Below, in pieces: positions 1 to 7,824 of a stretch of 64,000 nucleotides of DNA. Under the pieces are notes generated by a model, which saw only the letters and a program-made list of their open reading frames with translations, had not been told where the DNA came from and made no database searches. How positions within the stretch are numbered: the first letter of the stretch is position 1; each line of letters begins with the position of its first letter. A program made the translations under genes and the position numbers. This stretch comes from Laedolimicola sp934402125 (GTDB taxonomy: Bacteria; Bacillota; Clostridia; Lachnospirales; Lachnospiraceae), in the NCBI RefSeq assembly GCF_052065835.1, contig NZ_JBQHTG010000002.1, positions 248,001-312,000 of the forward strand. The letters are read 5' to 3'.

Positions 1-55
1 ACGCGAGGTATATGGTGAGATCGTAAAATAGTCGCGAAGGCAATGAGCAGTGCGT

Positions 56-150
56 CAGATGGCGAAAACTCAGATGTCATGCTTGCATGAGCAGATGAGC
101 TTTTGACAGATGACATAGGGCGAAGCCCGCGCATGAGTGAGCTTGCTCAC
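56..150. repeat. structured palindromic element, copy A, upstream of ackA
   Basis: No gene is visible in bases 1-194. This stretch is full of hairpins. TCATGC-TT-GCATGA is at 77-90, inside a larger stem of ATGTCA (74-79) with TGACAT (111-116). It is followed by GGGC-GAA-GCCC (118-128) and GTGAGC-TT-GCTCAC (137-150). The hexamer CAGATG occurs four times, at 56, 71, 92 and 107. The same order of hairpins recurs at 27964-28075 before pheS, which suggests a dispersed non-coding element rather than an ackA-specific leader. Confidence 0.55.
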
Positions 151-194
151 GAGTGCTACTGAAGGTAAATAAGAATTAAGGAGAATACATAGCT

Positions 195-1388
195 ATGAAA
201 ATCTTAGTAATCAACTGCGGAAGCTCCTCTCTGAAATATCAGCTGATCGATATGGAGAATGAGTCCGTAATGGCAAAGGGTCTCTGCGAGAGAATCGGAA
301 TCGAAGGTTCCAAGCTGACACATAAGGCAAACGGCAAGGAAATGGTAATCGAGCAGGCTATGCCGGCACATACCGATGCAATCAAGCTGGTTATGCAGGC
401 GCTGGTAGATCCGGAGTACGGTGTAATCAAGGATACCAAGGAGATCTCTGCAGTCGGACACCGCGTTCTGCACGGCGGAAAGGTTTACAGCGATTCTATC
501 GTAGTTGACGAGGACGTAAAGCGCGTAATCCGCGAGTGCTTCGACCTTGGACCGCTGCACAACCCGGCAAACCTGATGGGTATCGAGGCATGCGAGGCAG
601 CTATGCCCGGAACTCCGAACGTAGCAGTATGGGATACCGGATTCGGTATGAAGATGCCGGAGAAGGCATACCTCTATGCAATCCCCTATGAGTACTATGA
701 TAAATACAGCATCCGTCGTTACGGCTTCCATGGCACCAGCCATCTGTTCGTATCCGGCGAGGTCCTGAAGTTCGCTGAGCTTGACCCGGAGAAGGGCAAG
801 GTTATCGTATGTCACCTGGGCAACGGAGCAAGTATCTCCGCATCCATCGGCGGCAAGTGTGTAGATACCTCCATGGGTCTTACCCCACTTGAGGGTCTGA
901 TCATGGGTACCAGAAGTGGCGATGTGGATCCGGCCGTTATCCAGTTCATCTGCAACAAAGAGGGCAAGGACGTCAACGAGGTTCTGAATATCCTGAACAA
1001 GAAGTCCGGTATCCTTGGCATGAGCGACGGCATCTCCAGCGATTTCCGTGATGTAGGAAAGGCAGCAGAGGAAGGAAACCATCATGCACAGGTAGCTCTG
1101 GATGCATTCATCTACCGTGTAGCAAAATACATCGGCGCGTACACAGCAGCTATGAATGGCGTAGACGCTATCGCATTTACAGCAGGCGTAGGCGAGAACG
1201 ACATCGAGAGCCGTAAGAAGATCTGTGAGTACCTGGGATACTTGGGCGTAGAGATCGACGACGAGGCAAATAACTGCCGCGGTAAGGTACAGATGATCTC
1301 CACTCCGAACTCTAAGGTTAAGGTAATGATTTACCCGACCAACGAGGAGCTGGCTATCGCGCGTGAGACACAGCGTCTGACCAAATAA
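195..1388 (+). CDS. ackA: acetate kinase
   Basis: Cytosolic kinase interconverting acetyl phosphate plus ADP with acetate plus ATP, the ATP-yielding last step of acetate fermentation. The 397 residues match the usual family length of about 400. The N-terminal phosphate-binding signature NCGSSS is at 7-12, GHRVLHGG at 88-95 holds the substrate arginine (Arg90), VWDTGF holds the catalytic aspartate (Asp147), RYGFHGTSH (175-183) is the second family signature, and HLGNGAS is at 207-213. AAGGAG sits about 10 bases before the ATG. No promoter is evident in the 194 bases upstream, so it may be read from a gene outside the window (pta is the usual partner, but that is inference). Nothing in the sequence looks damaged. 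Confidence 0.97.
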   Translation: MKILVINCGSSSLKYQLIDMENESVMAKGLCERIGIEGSKLTHKANGKEMVIEQAMPAHTDAIKLVMQALVDPEYGVIKDTKEISAVGHRVLHGGKVYSDSIVVDEDVKRVIRECFDLGPLHNPANLMGIEACEAAMPGTPNVAVWDTGFGMKMPEKAYLYAIPYEYYDKYSIRRYGFHGTSHLFVSGEVLKFAELDPEKGKVIVCHLGNGASISASIGGKCVDTSMGLTPLEGLIMGTRSGDVDPAVIQFICNKEGKDVNEVLNILNKKSGILGMSDGISSDFRDVGKAAEEGNHHAQVALDAFIYRVAKYIGAYTAAMNGVDAIAFTAGVGENDIESRKKICEYLGYLGVEIDDEANNCRGKVQMISTPNSKVKVMIYPTNEELAIARETQRLTK

Positions 1389-1425
1389 TTGCCATAAATA
1401 ATTTTCTGTTGTAAGTGAAAATTAC

Positions 1426-1454
1426 TTGACAAACCACTGCTGGGTGGTTATAAT
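1426..1454 (+). promoter_or_regulatory. sigma-A promoter for DUF177-rpmF
   Basis: TTGACA (1426-1431), 17 bp spacer, TATAAT (1449-1454): a perfect consensus sigma-A promoter. The start codon of the DUF177 gene lies 27 bases after the -10 box, with AGGAG at 1470-1474. Confidence 0.9.
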
Positions 1455-1480
1455 AGCCTAGTGTGCATTAGGAGAGAACT

Positions 1481-2002
1481 ATGCTGATCAATTTGACAGA
1501 TGTTTTGTCCTGTGAAGAAAAAGTGGTTAAGAGGACAGTGGAGACGGAGCTACAGTCTTTTGACATAAGCCTGGGAAGCTTTCCCCTGACGGAGGAAAAA
1601 CCGCTTGCATTGATACTCACGAATCTGGGCGACGATAAGCTGCTGATAGAGGGTGAGTTTTCCGTGAAAGCGCAGATTCCCTGTGACCGCTGTCTGACGG
1701 AAGTAGAGGTGCCCATAGACGTTTCTTTTGAAAAGGAAGTGGATATGAAGCTTTCTGCGGAAGGAAGAATCGACGATCTGGACGAAACCGATTTTATCAA
1801 TGGATGCAACCTGGACACAGCAAAGCTGGTGTACGGAGAGCTTCTGGTCAACTGGCCCATGAAGGTTCTGTGTAAGCCGGACTGCAAAGGAATTTGCAGA
1901 AAATGCGGGAAAAATCTCAACGACGGACCCTGCGGCTGCGATACGGTGGAGTTGGATCCGAGAATGGCGGTTATAGCCGAAATATTTAAAAACAGTAAGT
2001 AA
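1481..2002 (+). CDS. DUF177 (YceD-like) cysteine-rich protein
   Basis: A 173-residue DUF177/YceD family protein. Members are usually encoded directly before rpmF and are linked in bacteria and plants to 23S rRNA accumulation, so a role in large-subunit biogenesis is likely but not shown here. A CDRC pair (Cys68, Cys71) sits in the core. A C-terminal cluster of five cysteines (135, 139, 142, 151, 153), arranged CxxxCxxC then CxC, looks like a zinc-binding knuckle typical of the Firmicute branch. The gene has its own perfect consensus promoter and a strong AGGAG. It ends 19 bases before rpmF, so the two are almost certainly one transcript ending at the hairpin at 2220. Confidence 0.9.
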   Translation: MLINLTDVLSCEEKVVKRTVETELQSFDISLGSFPLTEEKPLALILTNLGDDKLLIEGEFSVKAQIPCDRCLTEVEVPIDVSFEKEVDMKLSAEGRIDDLDETDFINGCNLDTAKLVYGELLVNWPMKVLCKPDCKGICRKCGKNLNDGPCGCDTVELDPRMAVIAEIFKNSK

Positions 2003-2021
2003 ATCAGAGGAGGTGTAACCT

Positions 2022-2201
2022 ATGTCTATTTGTCCTAAGAATAAATCTTCCAAAGGTAGAAGAGATAAGAGAAGAGCAAACTGGAAAATGAGTGCAATGA
2101 ATCTTGTAAAGTGCAGCAAATGCGGCGCCCTGATGATGCCTCATCGTGTTTGCAAGTCCTGCGGTTCTTACAATAAAAAAGAGATCATCGCTCAGGATTA
2201 A
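2022..2201 (+). CDS. rpmF: 50S ribosomal protein L32
   Basis: A 59-codon gene starting MSICPKNKSS, found by reading the sequence after the DUF177 stop. It has the basic L32 N-terminus (KGRRDKRRANWK) and the zinc-ribbon pair CSKC (residues 31-34) and CKSC (44-47), all four ligands present, so this is the zinc-binding C+ form. Usual L32 length is 56-60. AGGAGG about 8 bases upstream gives strong initiation. The gene is second in a two-gene transcript with the DUF177 gene and is followed by an intrinsic terminator, the standard rpmF neighbourhood in bacteria. Confidence 0.97.
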   Translation: MSICPKNKSSKGRRDKRRANWKMSAMNLVKCSKCGALMMPHRVCKSCGSYNKKEIIAQD

Positions 2202-2219
2202 TTTTGTGTAAAAGAGATG

Positions 2220-2255
2220 GAGCAGCAGAGGATATCTTTGCTGCTCTGTTTTTTT
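2220..2255 (+). terminator. intrinsic terminator after rpmF
   Basis: GAGCAGCA (2220-2227) pairs with TGCTGCTC (2239-2246), followed by TGTTTTTTT. This is a clean Rho-independent terminator. Confidence 0.88.
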
Positions 2256-2341
2256 AATAGGAAATTCCTATGGGATCTCCTATTATATAAAACAAGAAAT
2301 AAATTGTTCTTTTAAAAATACAAAAAGAAATGAAAAAGTAC

Positions 2342-2370
2342 TTGCATTTTTGCCGGACATGTTATATACT
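2342..2370 (+). promoter_or_regulatory. promoter for tRNA-Glu
   Basis: TTGCAT (2342-2347), 17 bp spacer, TATACT (2365-2370). The mature tRNA begins 30 bases downstream. Confidence 0.75.
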
Positions 2371-2399
2371 AAATAAGTCGCAAGCGCGAAAGAAAAAAT

Positions 2400-2471
2400 G
2401 GTCGATTGGTCAAGCGGTTAAGACGTCGCCCTCTCACGGCGAAAACAGGGGTTCGATTCCCCTATCGACTG
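2400..2471 (+). tRNA. tRNA-Glu (anticodon CTC)
   Basis: Cloverleaf drawn by hand. The acceptor stem is 2400-2406 with 2464-2470, closed by a G-U first pair. The D arm contains TCAAGCGGTTAAGA. The anticodon stem TCGCC/GGCGA encloses loop CTCTCAC, giving anticodon CTC for GAG codons. The T arm is AGGGG-TTCGATT-CCCCT. The discriminator is G2471 and the 3' CCA is not encoded. The gene is a single-tRNA unit with its own promoter and terminator. The isoacceptor call rests on the loop register, which is unambiguous. Confidence 0.93.
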
Positions 2472-2475
2472 CTGG

Positions 2476-2503
2476 AAAACCCTTGAATTTCAAGGGTTTT
2501 TTT
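2476..2503 (+). terminator. intrinsic terminator after tRNA-Glu
   Basis: AAAACCCTTGA (2476-2486) pairs perfectly with TCAAGGGTTTT (2490-2500) across a 3-base loop, with the T run continuing to 2503. Confidence 0.88.
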
Positions 2504-2546
2504 GTGTCTGTGGACCTTTGTAAATATGAACTCAGGAGTGAACAAC

Positions 2547-4469
2547 ATGGCAAAAACAACAACCTACGACGCAGGCAGTATCTCGGTTCTGGAAGGACTG
2601 GAGGCAGTACGGAAACGTCCCGGTATGTATATCGGAAGCGTGTCCAGAAAGGGACTGAACCATCTGATTTATGAAATCGTGGATAATTCCGTGGACGAGC
2701 ATCTGGCAGGCTTCTGCTCGAAAATCAGCGTATTTCTGGAGAAAGACGGTTCCTGTACCGTATCGGACAACGGACGGGGAATTCCCGTGGATATGCATGC
2801 CAAGGGAGTATCCGCAGAGCGGCTGGTATTCACAACTCTGCATGCGGGCGGCAAATTTGATGATTCTGTATACAAGACCAGCGGAGGACTCCATGGAGTG
2901 GGTTCATCGGTGGTCAATGCGCTGTCTACCTATCTGGATATCGAGGTCAGCCGGGACGGCTATGTACATCATGACCGGTATGAGCGGGGAATTCCTGTCG
3001 TTGAATTAGAGAACGGTCTGCTCCCGAGGCTGCGCCGAACCCGGGAGACCGGAACGAAGATCAACTTCCTGCCGGATCCGGAGATTTTCGAAAAGACCCG
3101 TTTCCAGGCCGAGGAGGTCAAAAGCCGCCTGCACGAGACGGCTTATCTGAATCCGGAGCTGACCATTCTCTTCGAGGACCGCAGAGGCGAGGAGGTTGAG
3201 CGGATAGAATACCATGAGGAAAATGGTATCATCGGCTTTGTGGAGGATCTGAATAAAAAGAAGGAAACCGTTCATGAGGTCATTTACTTTAAGGGAGAAT
3301 CCGAAGGCATTCTGGTGGAGGGAGCCATTCAGTATGTCAACGAATTCCATGAAAATGTCCTAGGCTTCTGCAACAATATTTACAATGCAGAGGGCGGTAC
3401 ACATCTGACCGGATTTAAAACGATTTTTACAACGATTATCAATAATTACGCCAGAGAACTGGGAATTCTGAAGGAAAAGGATTCCAATTTTACCGGGGCA
3501 GATGTGCGGAACGGTATGACGGCAGTGATCTCCATTAAGCACCCGGCGCCCCGGTTTGAGGGCCAGACCAAGACAAAGCTGGACAACCAGGACGCGTCCA
3601 GAGCCACGGCTAAGGTAACGGGAGACGAGTTGGTGCGCTATTTTGACCGGAACCTGGAGACGCTGAAGAACATCATCGGCTGTGCAGAAAAGGCGGCTAA
3701 AATCCGGAAGACAGAGGAGCGGGCCAAGACCAACCTGCTGACGAAGCAGAAATATTCCTTTGATTCCAACGGAAAGCTGGCCAACTGCGAGAGCCGGGAC
3801 GCTTCCAAATGCGAGATCTTTATCGTGGAGGGAGATTCCGCAGGCGGATCTGCCAAAACCGCCCGGAACCGGAATTTCCAGGCAATCCTGCCTATCCGGG
3901 GTAAGATCCTGAACGTGGAAAAGGCGAGTATCGACAAGGTACTGGCCAATGCGGAGATAAAAACCATGATCAACGCCTTCGGCTGCGGCTTTTCCGAGGG
4001 CTATGGCAACGATTTTGATATCTCAAAGCTGCGCTACGATAAGATCATCATCATGGCCGATGCGGATGTGGACGGCGCGCATATCTCCACGCTGCTGCTG
4101 ACGCTGTTTTACCGCTTTATGCCGGAGCTGATTTACGAGGGACATATCTATATCGCCATGCCGCCCCTGTATAAGGCCATGCCGGCCAAGGGGCAGGAGG
4201 AGTATCTGTATGACGATAAAGCCCTGGAAAACTACCGGAAGCGCCATAAGGGCAGCTTTACTCTGCAGCGCTATAAGGGACTTGGCGAGATGGACGCGGA
4301 GCAGCTCTGGGAGACGACACTGAATCCGGAGACGCGGATCCTGAAGCGGATTGAGATTGAGGACGCCCGGATGGCCTCCAGCGTCACAGAAATGCTGATG
4401 GGAACCGAAGTGCCGCCCAGACGTGCATTCATCTATGAACACGCCCGCGACGCGGAATTGGACGTATAA
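2547..4469 (+). CDS. parE: type IIA DNA topoisomerase subunit B (topoisomerase IV ParE-like)
   Basis: ATPase and TOPRIM subunit of a type IIA topoisomerase, 640 residues. The GHKL ATPase part shows EIVDNSVDE (43-51), DNGRGIP (74-80) and GGLHGVG (113-119), then QTKTKL in the transducer. The TOPRIM domain shows EGDSAGG (Glu428), PIRGKILNVEKA, and DADVDGAH with metal aspartates from Asp505. The C-terminus has LQRYKGLGEM. An in-frame ATG lies 21 bases upstream, but AGGAG at 2534-2538 is spaced correctly for 2547. The A subunit follows after 24 bases. Subunit B alone cannot separate GyrB from ParE; the ParE call rests on the partner lacking a GyrA box and on the locus not being near dnaA. Type IIA topoisomerase: very sure. 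ParE rather than GyrB: moderately sure. Confidence 0.9.
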   Translation: MAKTTTYDAGSISVLEGLEAVRKRPGMYIGSVSRKGLNHLIYEIVDNSVDEHLAGFCSKISVFLEKDGSCTVSDNGRGIPVDMHAKGVSAERLVFTTLHAGGKFDDSVYKTSGGLHGVGSSVVNALSTYLDIEVSRDGYVHHDRYERGIPVVELENGLLPRLRRTRETGTKINFLPDPEIFEKTRFQAEEVKSRLHETAYLNPELTILFEDRRGEEVERIEYHEENGIIGFVEDLNKKKETVHEVIYFKGESEGILVEGAIQYVNEFHENVLGFCNNIYNAEGGTHLTGFKTIFTTIINNYARELGILKEKDSNFTGADVRNGMTAVISIKHPAPRFEGQTKTKLDNQDASRATAKVTGDELVRYFDRNLETLKNIIGCAEKAAKIRKTEERAKTNLLTKQKYSFDSNGKLANCESRDASKCEIFIVEGDSAGGSAKTARNRNFQAILPIRGKILNVEKASIDKVLANAEIKTMINAFGCGFSEGYGNDFDISKLRYDKIIIMADADVDGAHISTLLLTLFYRFMPELIYEGHIYIAMPPLYKAMPAKGQEEYLYDDKALENYRKRHKGSFTLQRYKGLGEMDAEQLWETTLNPETRILKRIEIEDARMASSVTEMLMGTEVPPRRAFIYEHARDAELDV

Positions 4470-4493
4470 AGACAGAAGAGGCAGGAAAACCAT

Positions 4494-6731
4494 ATGGAAG
4501 AACAGATTATACGCACTGAATACTCGGACCTCATGCAGAAGTCCTATATCGACTATGCCATGAGCGTCATCATTGCCCGGGCGCTGCCGGACGTACGGGA
4601 CGGCTTGAAGCCGGTACAGCGCAGAACGCTTTACGATATGTATGAGCTGGGCATCCGCTATGACCGCCCCTACCGGAAATGTGCCCGTATCGTGGGCGAT
4701 ACCATGGGTAAATACCATCCCCACGGGGACAGCTCCATTTACGAGGCTCTGGTAGTCATGTCCCAGGACTTTAAAAAGGGAATGCCTCTGGTGGACGGAC
4801 ACGGCAATTTTGGCTCCATCGAGGGCGACGGCGCCGCAGCTATGCGATATACGGAGGCCAGACTCCAGAAGGTGACCCAGGAGACCTTTCTGGCGGATTT
4901 GGATAAAGATGTGGTAGATTTTGTACCGAACTTCGATGAGACGGAGAAGGAGCCTTCTGTGCTGCCGGTGCGTCTGCCGAATCTTCTGGTCAATGGCTCC
5001 GACGGTATCGCAGTCGGCATGGCCACCAGTATACCGCCCCACAACCTGGGAGAGGTGATTGACGCGGCAAAGGCTTATCTGAAAAATCCGGAGATATCCA
5101 CGGAGAAGCTGCTGGAGCTGATGCCGGGACCCGATTTCCCCACAGGAGGCATTATCGTCAATAAGGACGAGCTTCCGGCGATCTATGACAGCGGCGTGGG
5201 CAAGATCAAGATCCGCGGTAAGGTAAAGGTGGAGAAACTAAAAGGCGGCAGGGAACAGCTGGTGATCACAGAGATTCCCTATCCGATGATCGGCGCCAAC
5301 ATTGCCAAATTCCTGAACGACGTGGCAGGCCTTGTGGAGAGCAAAAAAGCACCGGAGATTACCGATATTTCCAATCAGTCCTCCAAGGAAGGAATCCGGA
5401 TTGTCCTGGAGCTGAAAAAGGGCGCAGATACCGAGAACCTGAAAAATATGCTCTATAAAAAGACCCGTCTGGAGGATACCTTTGGCGTAAATATGCTGGC
5501 GGTTGCCGACGGGAAGCCGGAGACCTTAAGCCTCCGTCAGATTCTCGAGCACTATATCGAATTCCAGTACGAGCTGACCACCCGGAGATACCGGACGCTT
5601 CTTGCCAGGGAACAGGAAAAGCGGGAGATTCAGGAGGGTCTGATTAAGGCCTGTGAGGTCATCGATCTGATCATCGAGATTCTCCGGGGCAGCAATCACA
5701 TCAAAGAGGCGAGAGCCTGTCTGACAGAAGGCGTAACCGACGGTATTCGTTTTAAATCTGAGGCGTCCAGAAAACGCGCCGCAAAGCTGCGGTTCACGGA
5801 GCGTCAGGCCCAGGCGATCCTGGAGATGCGTCTTTACCGTCTGATTGGTCTGGAGATACAGGCGCTGATGGAGGAAAATCAGAAGACCCTGAAGAACATT
5901 GTGGAATACGAGGATATTCTAGAAAATCATGCAAGTATGACCCGGGTGATTCTGAAGGATATGGAGGCCATCAAGAAGGCTTATGCCCGTCCCAGACGGA
6001 CAGCCGTGGAGAACGCGGAGGCCATCGTATTTGAAGAGAAAAAGATCGAGGAAATGCCGGTGATGTTCCTGATGGATCGCTTCGGATATGCCAGAACCAT
6101 CGATATGTCCGCCTATGACCGGAATAAGGAAGCAGCCGATGGGGAAAACCGGTTTGTATTTTCCTGTATCAATACGGGTAAACTATGTATATTTACAGAT
6201 ACCGGTAAGCTGCACACCATCAAGGTTCCGGATCTTCCCTATGGCAAGTTCCGGGATAAGGGAATGCCCATCGATAATTTCGGTAATTTCTCCAGCAGTG
6301 AGGAACAGCTGGCAGGAATCGGAAGCATGGAAGAGCTGAAGCATCAGAAGCTATTGTTTGTCACCCGTCAGGGTATGCTGAAAATCGTAGACGGCAGTGA
6401 GTTTGAGACCAAGATGAGGACCATGGCGGCTACAAAGCTGAACGATGGAGATGAGCTTCTGAAGGTTATGGTTACAGACGGAACCGAGCAGGTCGTACTG
6501 CAGAGCCGCGACGGATATTTTCTGCGGTTTGACGTGGCAGAGATTCCGGAGAAGAAAAAAGGCGCTGTGGGAGTCCGGGGCATGCGCCTGGCAGAAACAG
6601 ACGGACTGGAGGCTGTATATCTGTATCACGTAGGCACAGAGGAAACTGTGGAATATAAGGAAAAGCAGCTGGTATTAAATAAATTAAAAGCCGGAAACCG
6701 GGATACCAGGGGTGTGAAAATCCGGGTATAA
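4494..6731 (+). CDS. parC: type IIA DNA topoisomerase subunit A (topoisomerase IV ParC-like)
   Basis: DNA cleavage and rejoining subunit, 745 residues, partner of the gene just upstream. The winged-helix/tower part shows QRRTLYDMY (42-50), KYHPHGDSS (73-81, the quinolone-pocket region with Ser80 and Glu84) and AAMRYTE with the active tyrosine Tyr119. The coiled-coil region and a beta-propeller C-terminus follow. The canonical gyrase box (QRRGGKG) is not present in the C-terminal domain; the tail reads DTRGVKIRV. This favours a decatenating topoisomerase IV over gyrase, although some Firmicute enzymes carry divergent boxes. It probably forms one transcript with the B subunit. Confidence 0.9.
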   Translation: MEEQIIRTEYSDLMQKSYIDYAMSVIIARALPDVRDGLKPVQRRTLYDMYELGIRYDRPYRKCARIVGDTMGKYHPHGDSSIYEALVVMSQDFKKGMPLVDGHGNFGSIEGDGAAAMRYTEARLQKVTQETFLADLDKDVVDFVPNFDETEKEPSVLPVRLPNLLVNGSDGIAVGMATSIPPHNLGEVIDAAKAYLKNPEISTEKLLELMPGPDFPTGGIIVNKDELPAIYDSGVGKIKIRGKVKVEKLKGGREQLVITEIPYPMIGANIAKFLNDVAGLVESKKAPEITDISNQSSKEGIRIVLELKKGADTENLKNMLYKKTRLEDTFGVNMLAVADGKPETLSLRQILEHYIEFQYELTTRRYRTLLAREQEKREIQEGLIKACEVIDLIIEILRGSNHIKEARACLTEGVTDGIRFKSEASRKRAAKLRFTERQAQAILEMRLYRLIGLEIQALMEENQKTLKNIVEYEDILENHASMTRVILKDMEAIKKAYARPRRTAVENAEAIVFEEKKIEEMPVMFLMDRFGYARTIDMSAYDRNKEAADGENRFVFSCINTGKLCIFTDTGKLHTIKVPDLPYGKFRDKGMPIDNFGNFSSSEEQLAGIGSMEELKHQKLLFVTRQGMLKIVDGSEFETKMRTMAATKLNDGDELLKVMVTDGTEQVVLQSRDGYFLRFDVAEIPEKKKGAVGVRGMRLAETDGLEAVYLYHVGTEETVEYKEKQLVLNKLKAGNRDTRGVKIRV

Positions 6732-6756
6732 GGCGATACAGGAGTGTGAGAGTGTT

Positions 6757-7707
6757 ATGAAGATTCTGGTTACGCTGCCTCTTGACGAGAGACAGAAGGA
6801 GCGTCTGGAGATGAATTTCCGTCATCTGGAATTCTGTTACTGTCTGCAGAAGGAGGTGACGGAGGAGGTCATCCGCGACGCAGAGGTGATTCTGGGAAAT
6901 GTGGATCCTGCGCTGTTAGCACACGCAGAGGAGCTGAAATGGCTGCAGCTCAATAACGCCGGAACGGAAGGGTTCTGCGACGGTGCCTTGCCAAAGGGCG
7001 CTGTGCTGACCAACGCGACCGGAGCCTACGGTCTGGCCATCTCTGAGCATATGATCGGCGTCCTTTTTGAGCTTCAGAAAAAGCTGAACCTCTATGCGCG
7101 GAACCAGCTGGAGCATATCTGGAAAAGCGAAGGCCATGTACAGGTCATTCAGGGAAGCCGCGTGCTGGTCATCGGCATGGGCGATATCGGAACCATGTTC
7201 GCCCAGAAGATGAAGGCGCTGGGCTGCCGTACCGTAGGAATCAAGCGCAGAGAGGGCAGAAAGCCGGAGGGCGTGGACGATCTCTATACACTGGAGCGCC
7301 TGGAGCGGGAGCTTCCCAAAGCGGATATCGTGGCCATGAGCCTGCCGGGCAATGCGGATACCAGACATCTGATGAATGCGGAGAGGCTGGCTCTGATGAA
7401 GGAAAACGCGGTGCTCATCAACGTGGGCCGCGGTATGACGGTAGATACCGACGCGCTGGTGCAGGCTCTTCGGGAAAGACGGATCGCCGGAGCCTGTCTG
7501 GACGTTACAGACCCGGAACCGCTGCCCGCCGATCACCCGCTTTGGGATATGGAAAATGTGATTCTGACGCCCCATATTTCCGGCGGATACTCCCTTCCGG
7601 AGACTCTGGAGCAGATTCTGACCATCTGTATCGAAAATCTGGAATGCTATATGGTACAGAGACCGCTCCGCAACCTGATTGACATGAAAACAGGGTACTG
7701 CGAGTAA
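6757..7707 (+). CDS. D-isomer-specific 2-hydroxyacid dehydrogenase
   Basis: NAD(P)-dependent oxidoreductase of the D-2-hydroxyacid dehydrogenase family, 316 residues. A flavodoxin-like substrate domain is split around a central Rossmann fold with VIGMGDIG (GxGxxG). The catalytic trio is recognisable: Arg in INVGRG, Glu in DPEPLP, and His in LTPHISGG. The substrate cannot be told from sequence; glyoxylate/hydroxypyruvate-type or phosphoglycerate-like 2-ketoacids are possible. It starts 25 bases after the topoisomerase A gene and may share its transcript, a link with no obvious functional meaning. It is followed by about 115 bases with a promoter for glnS. Confidence 0.88.
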   Translation: MKILVTLPLDERQKERLEMNFRHLEFCYCLQKEVTEEVIRDAEVILGNVDPALLAHAEELKWLQLNNAGTEGFCDGALPKGAVLTNATGAYGLAISEHMIGVLFELQKKLNLYARNQLEHIWKSEGHVQVIQGSRVLVIGMGDIGTMFAQKMKALGCRTVGIKRREGRKPEGVDDLYTLERLERELPKADIVAMSLPGNADTRHLMNAERLALMKENAVLINVGRGMTVDTDALVQALRERRIAGACLDVTDPEPLPADHPLWDMENVILTPHISGGYSLPETLEQILTICIENLECYMVQRPLRNLIDMKTGYCE

Positions 7708-7740
7708 TGCGGGAACAGCCCGCTTCAGGCAACAGCAGGC

Positions 7741-7769
7741 TTGAATTCTCCGGGATTCTATGTTATGAT
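7741..7769 (+). promoter_or_regulatory. promoter for glnS
   Basis: TTGAAT (7741-7746), 17 bp spacer, TATGAT (7764-7769); the glnS ATG is 56 bases downstream. No T-box motif is present in this leader. Confidence 0.7.
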
Positions 7770-7824
7770 TTTTTCAATATGGAATTCTTAGGAATTAAAA
7801 TACCAACAGAAACGAGGAAGCGTT

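Noticed and set aside
7709..7723. GCGGG/CCCGC hairpin after the 2-hydroxyacid dehydrogenase as terminator
   Set aside because: Only 5 bp and not followed by a T tract, so it is not supported as an intrinsic terminator.
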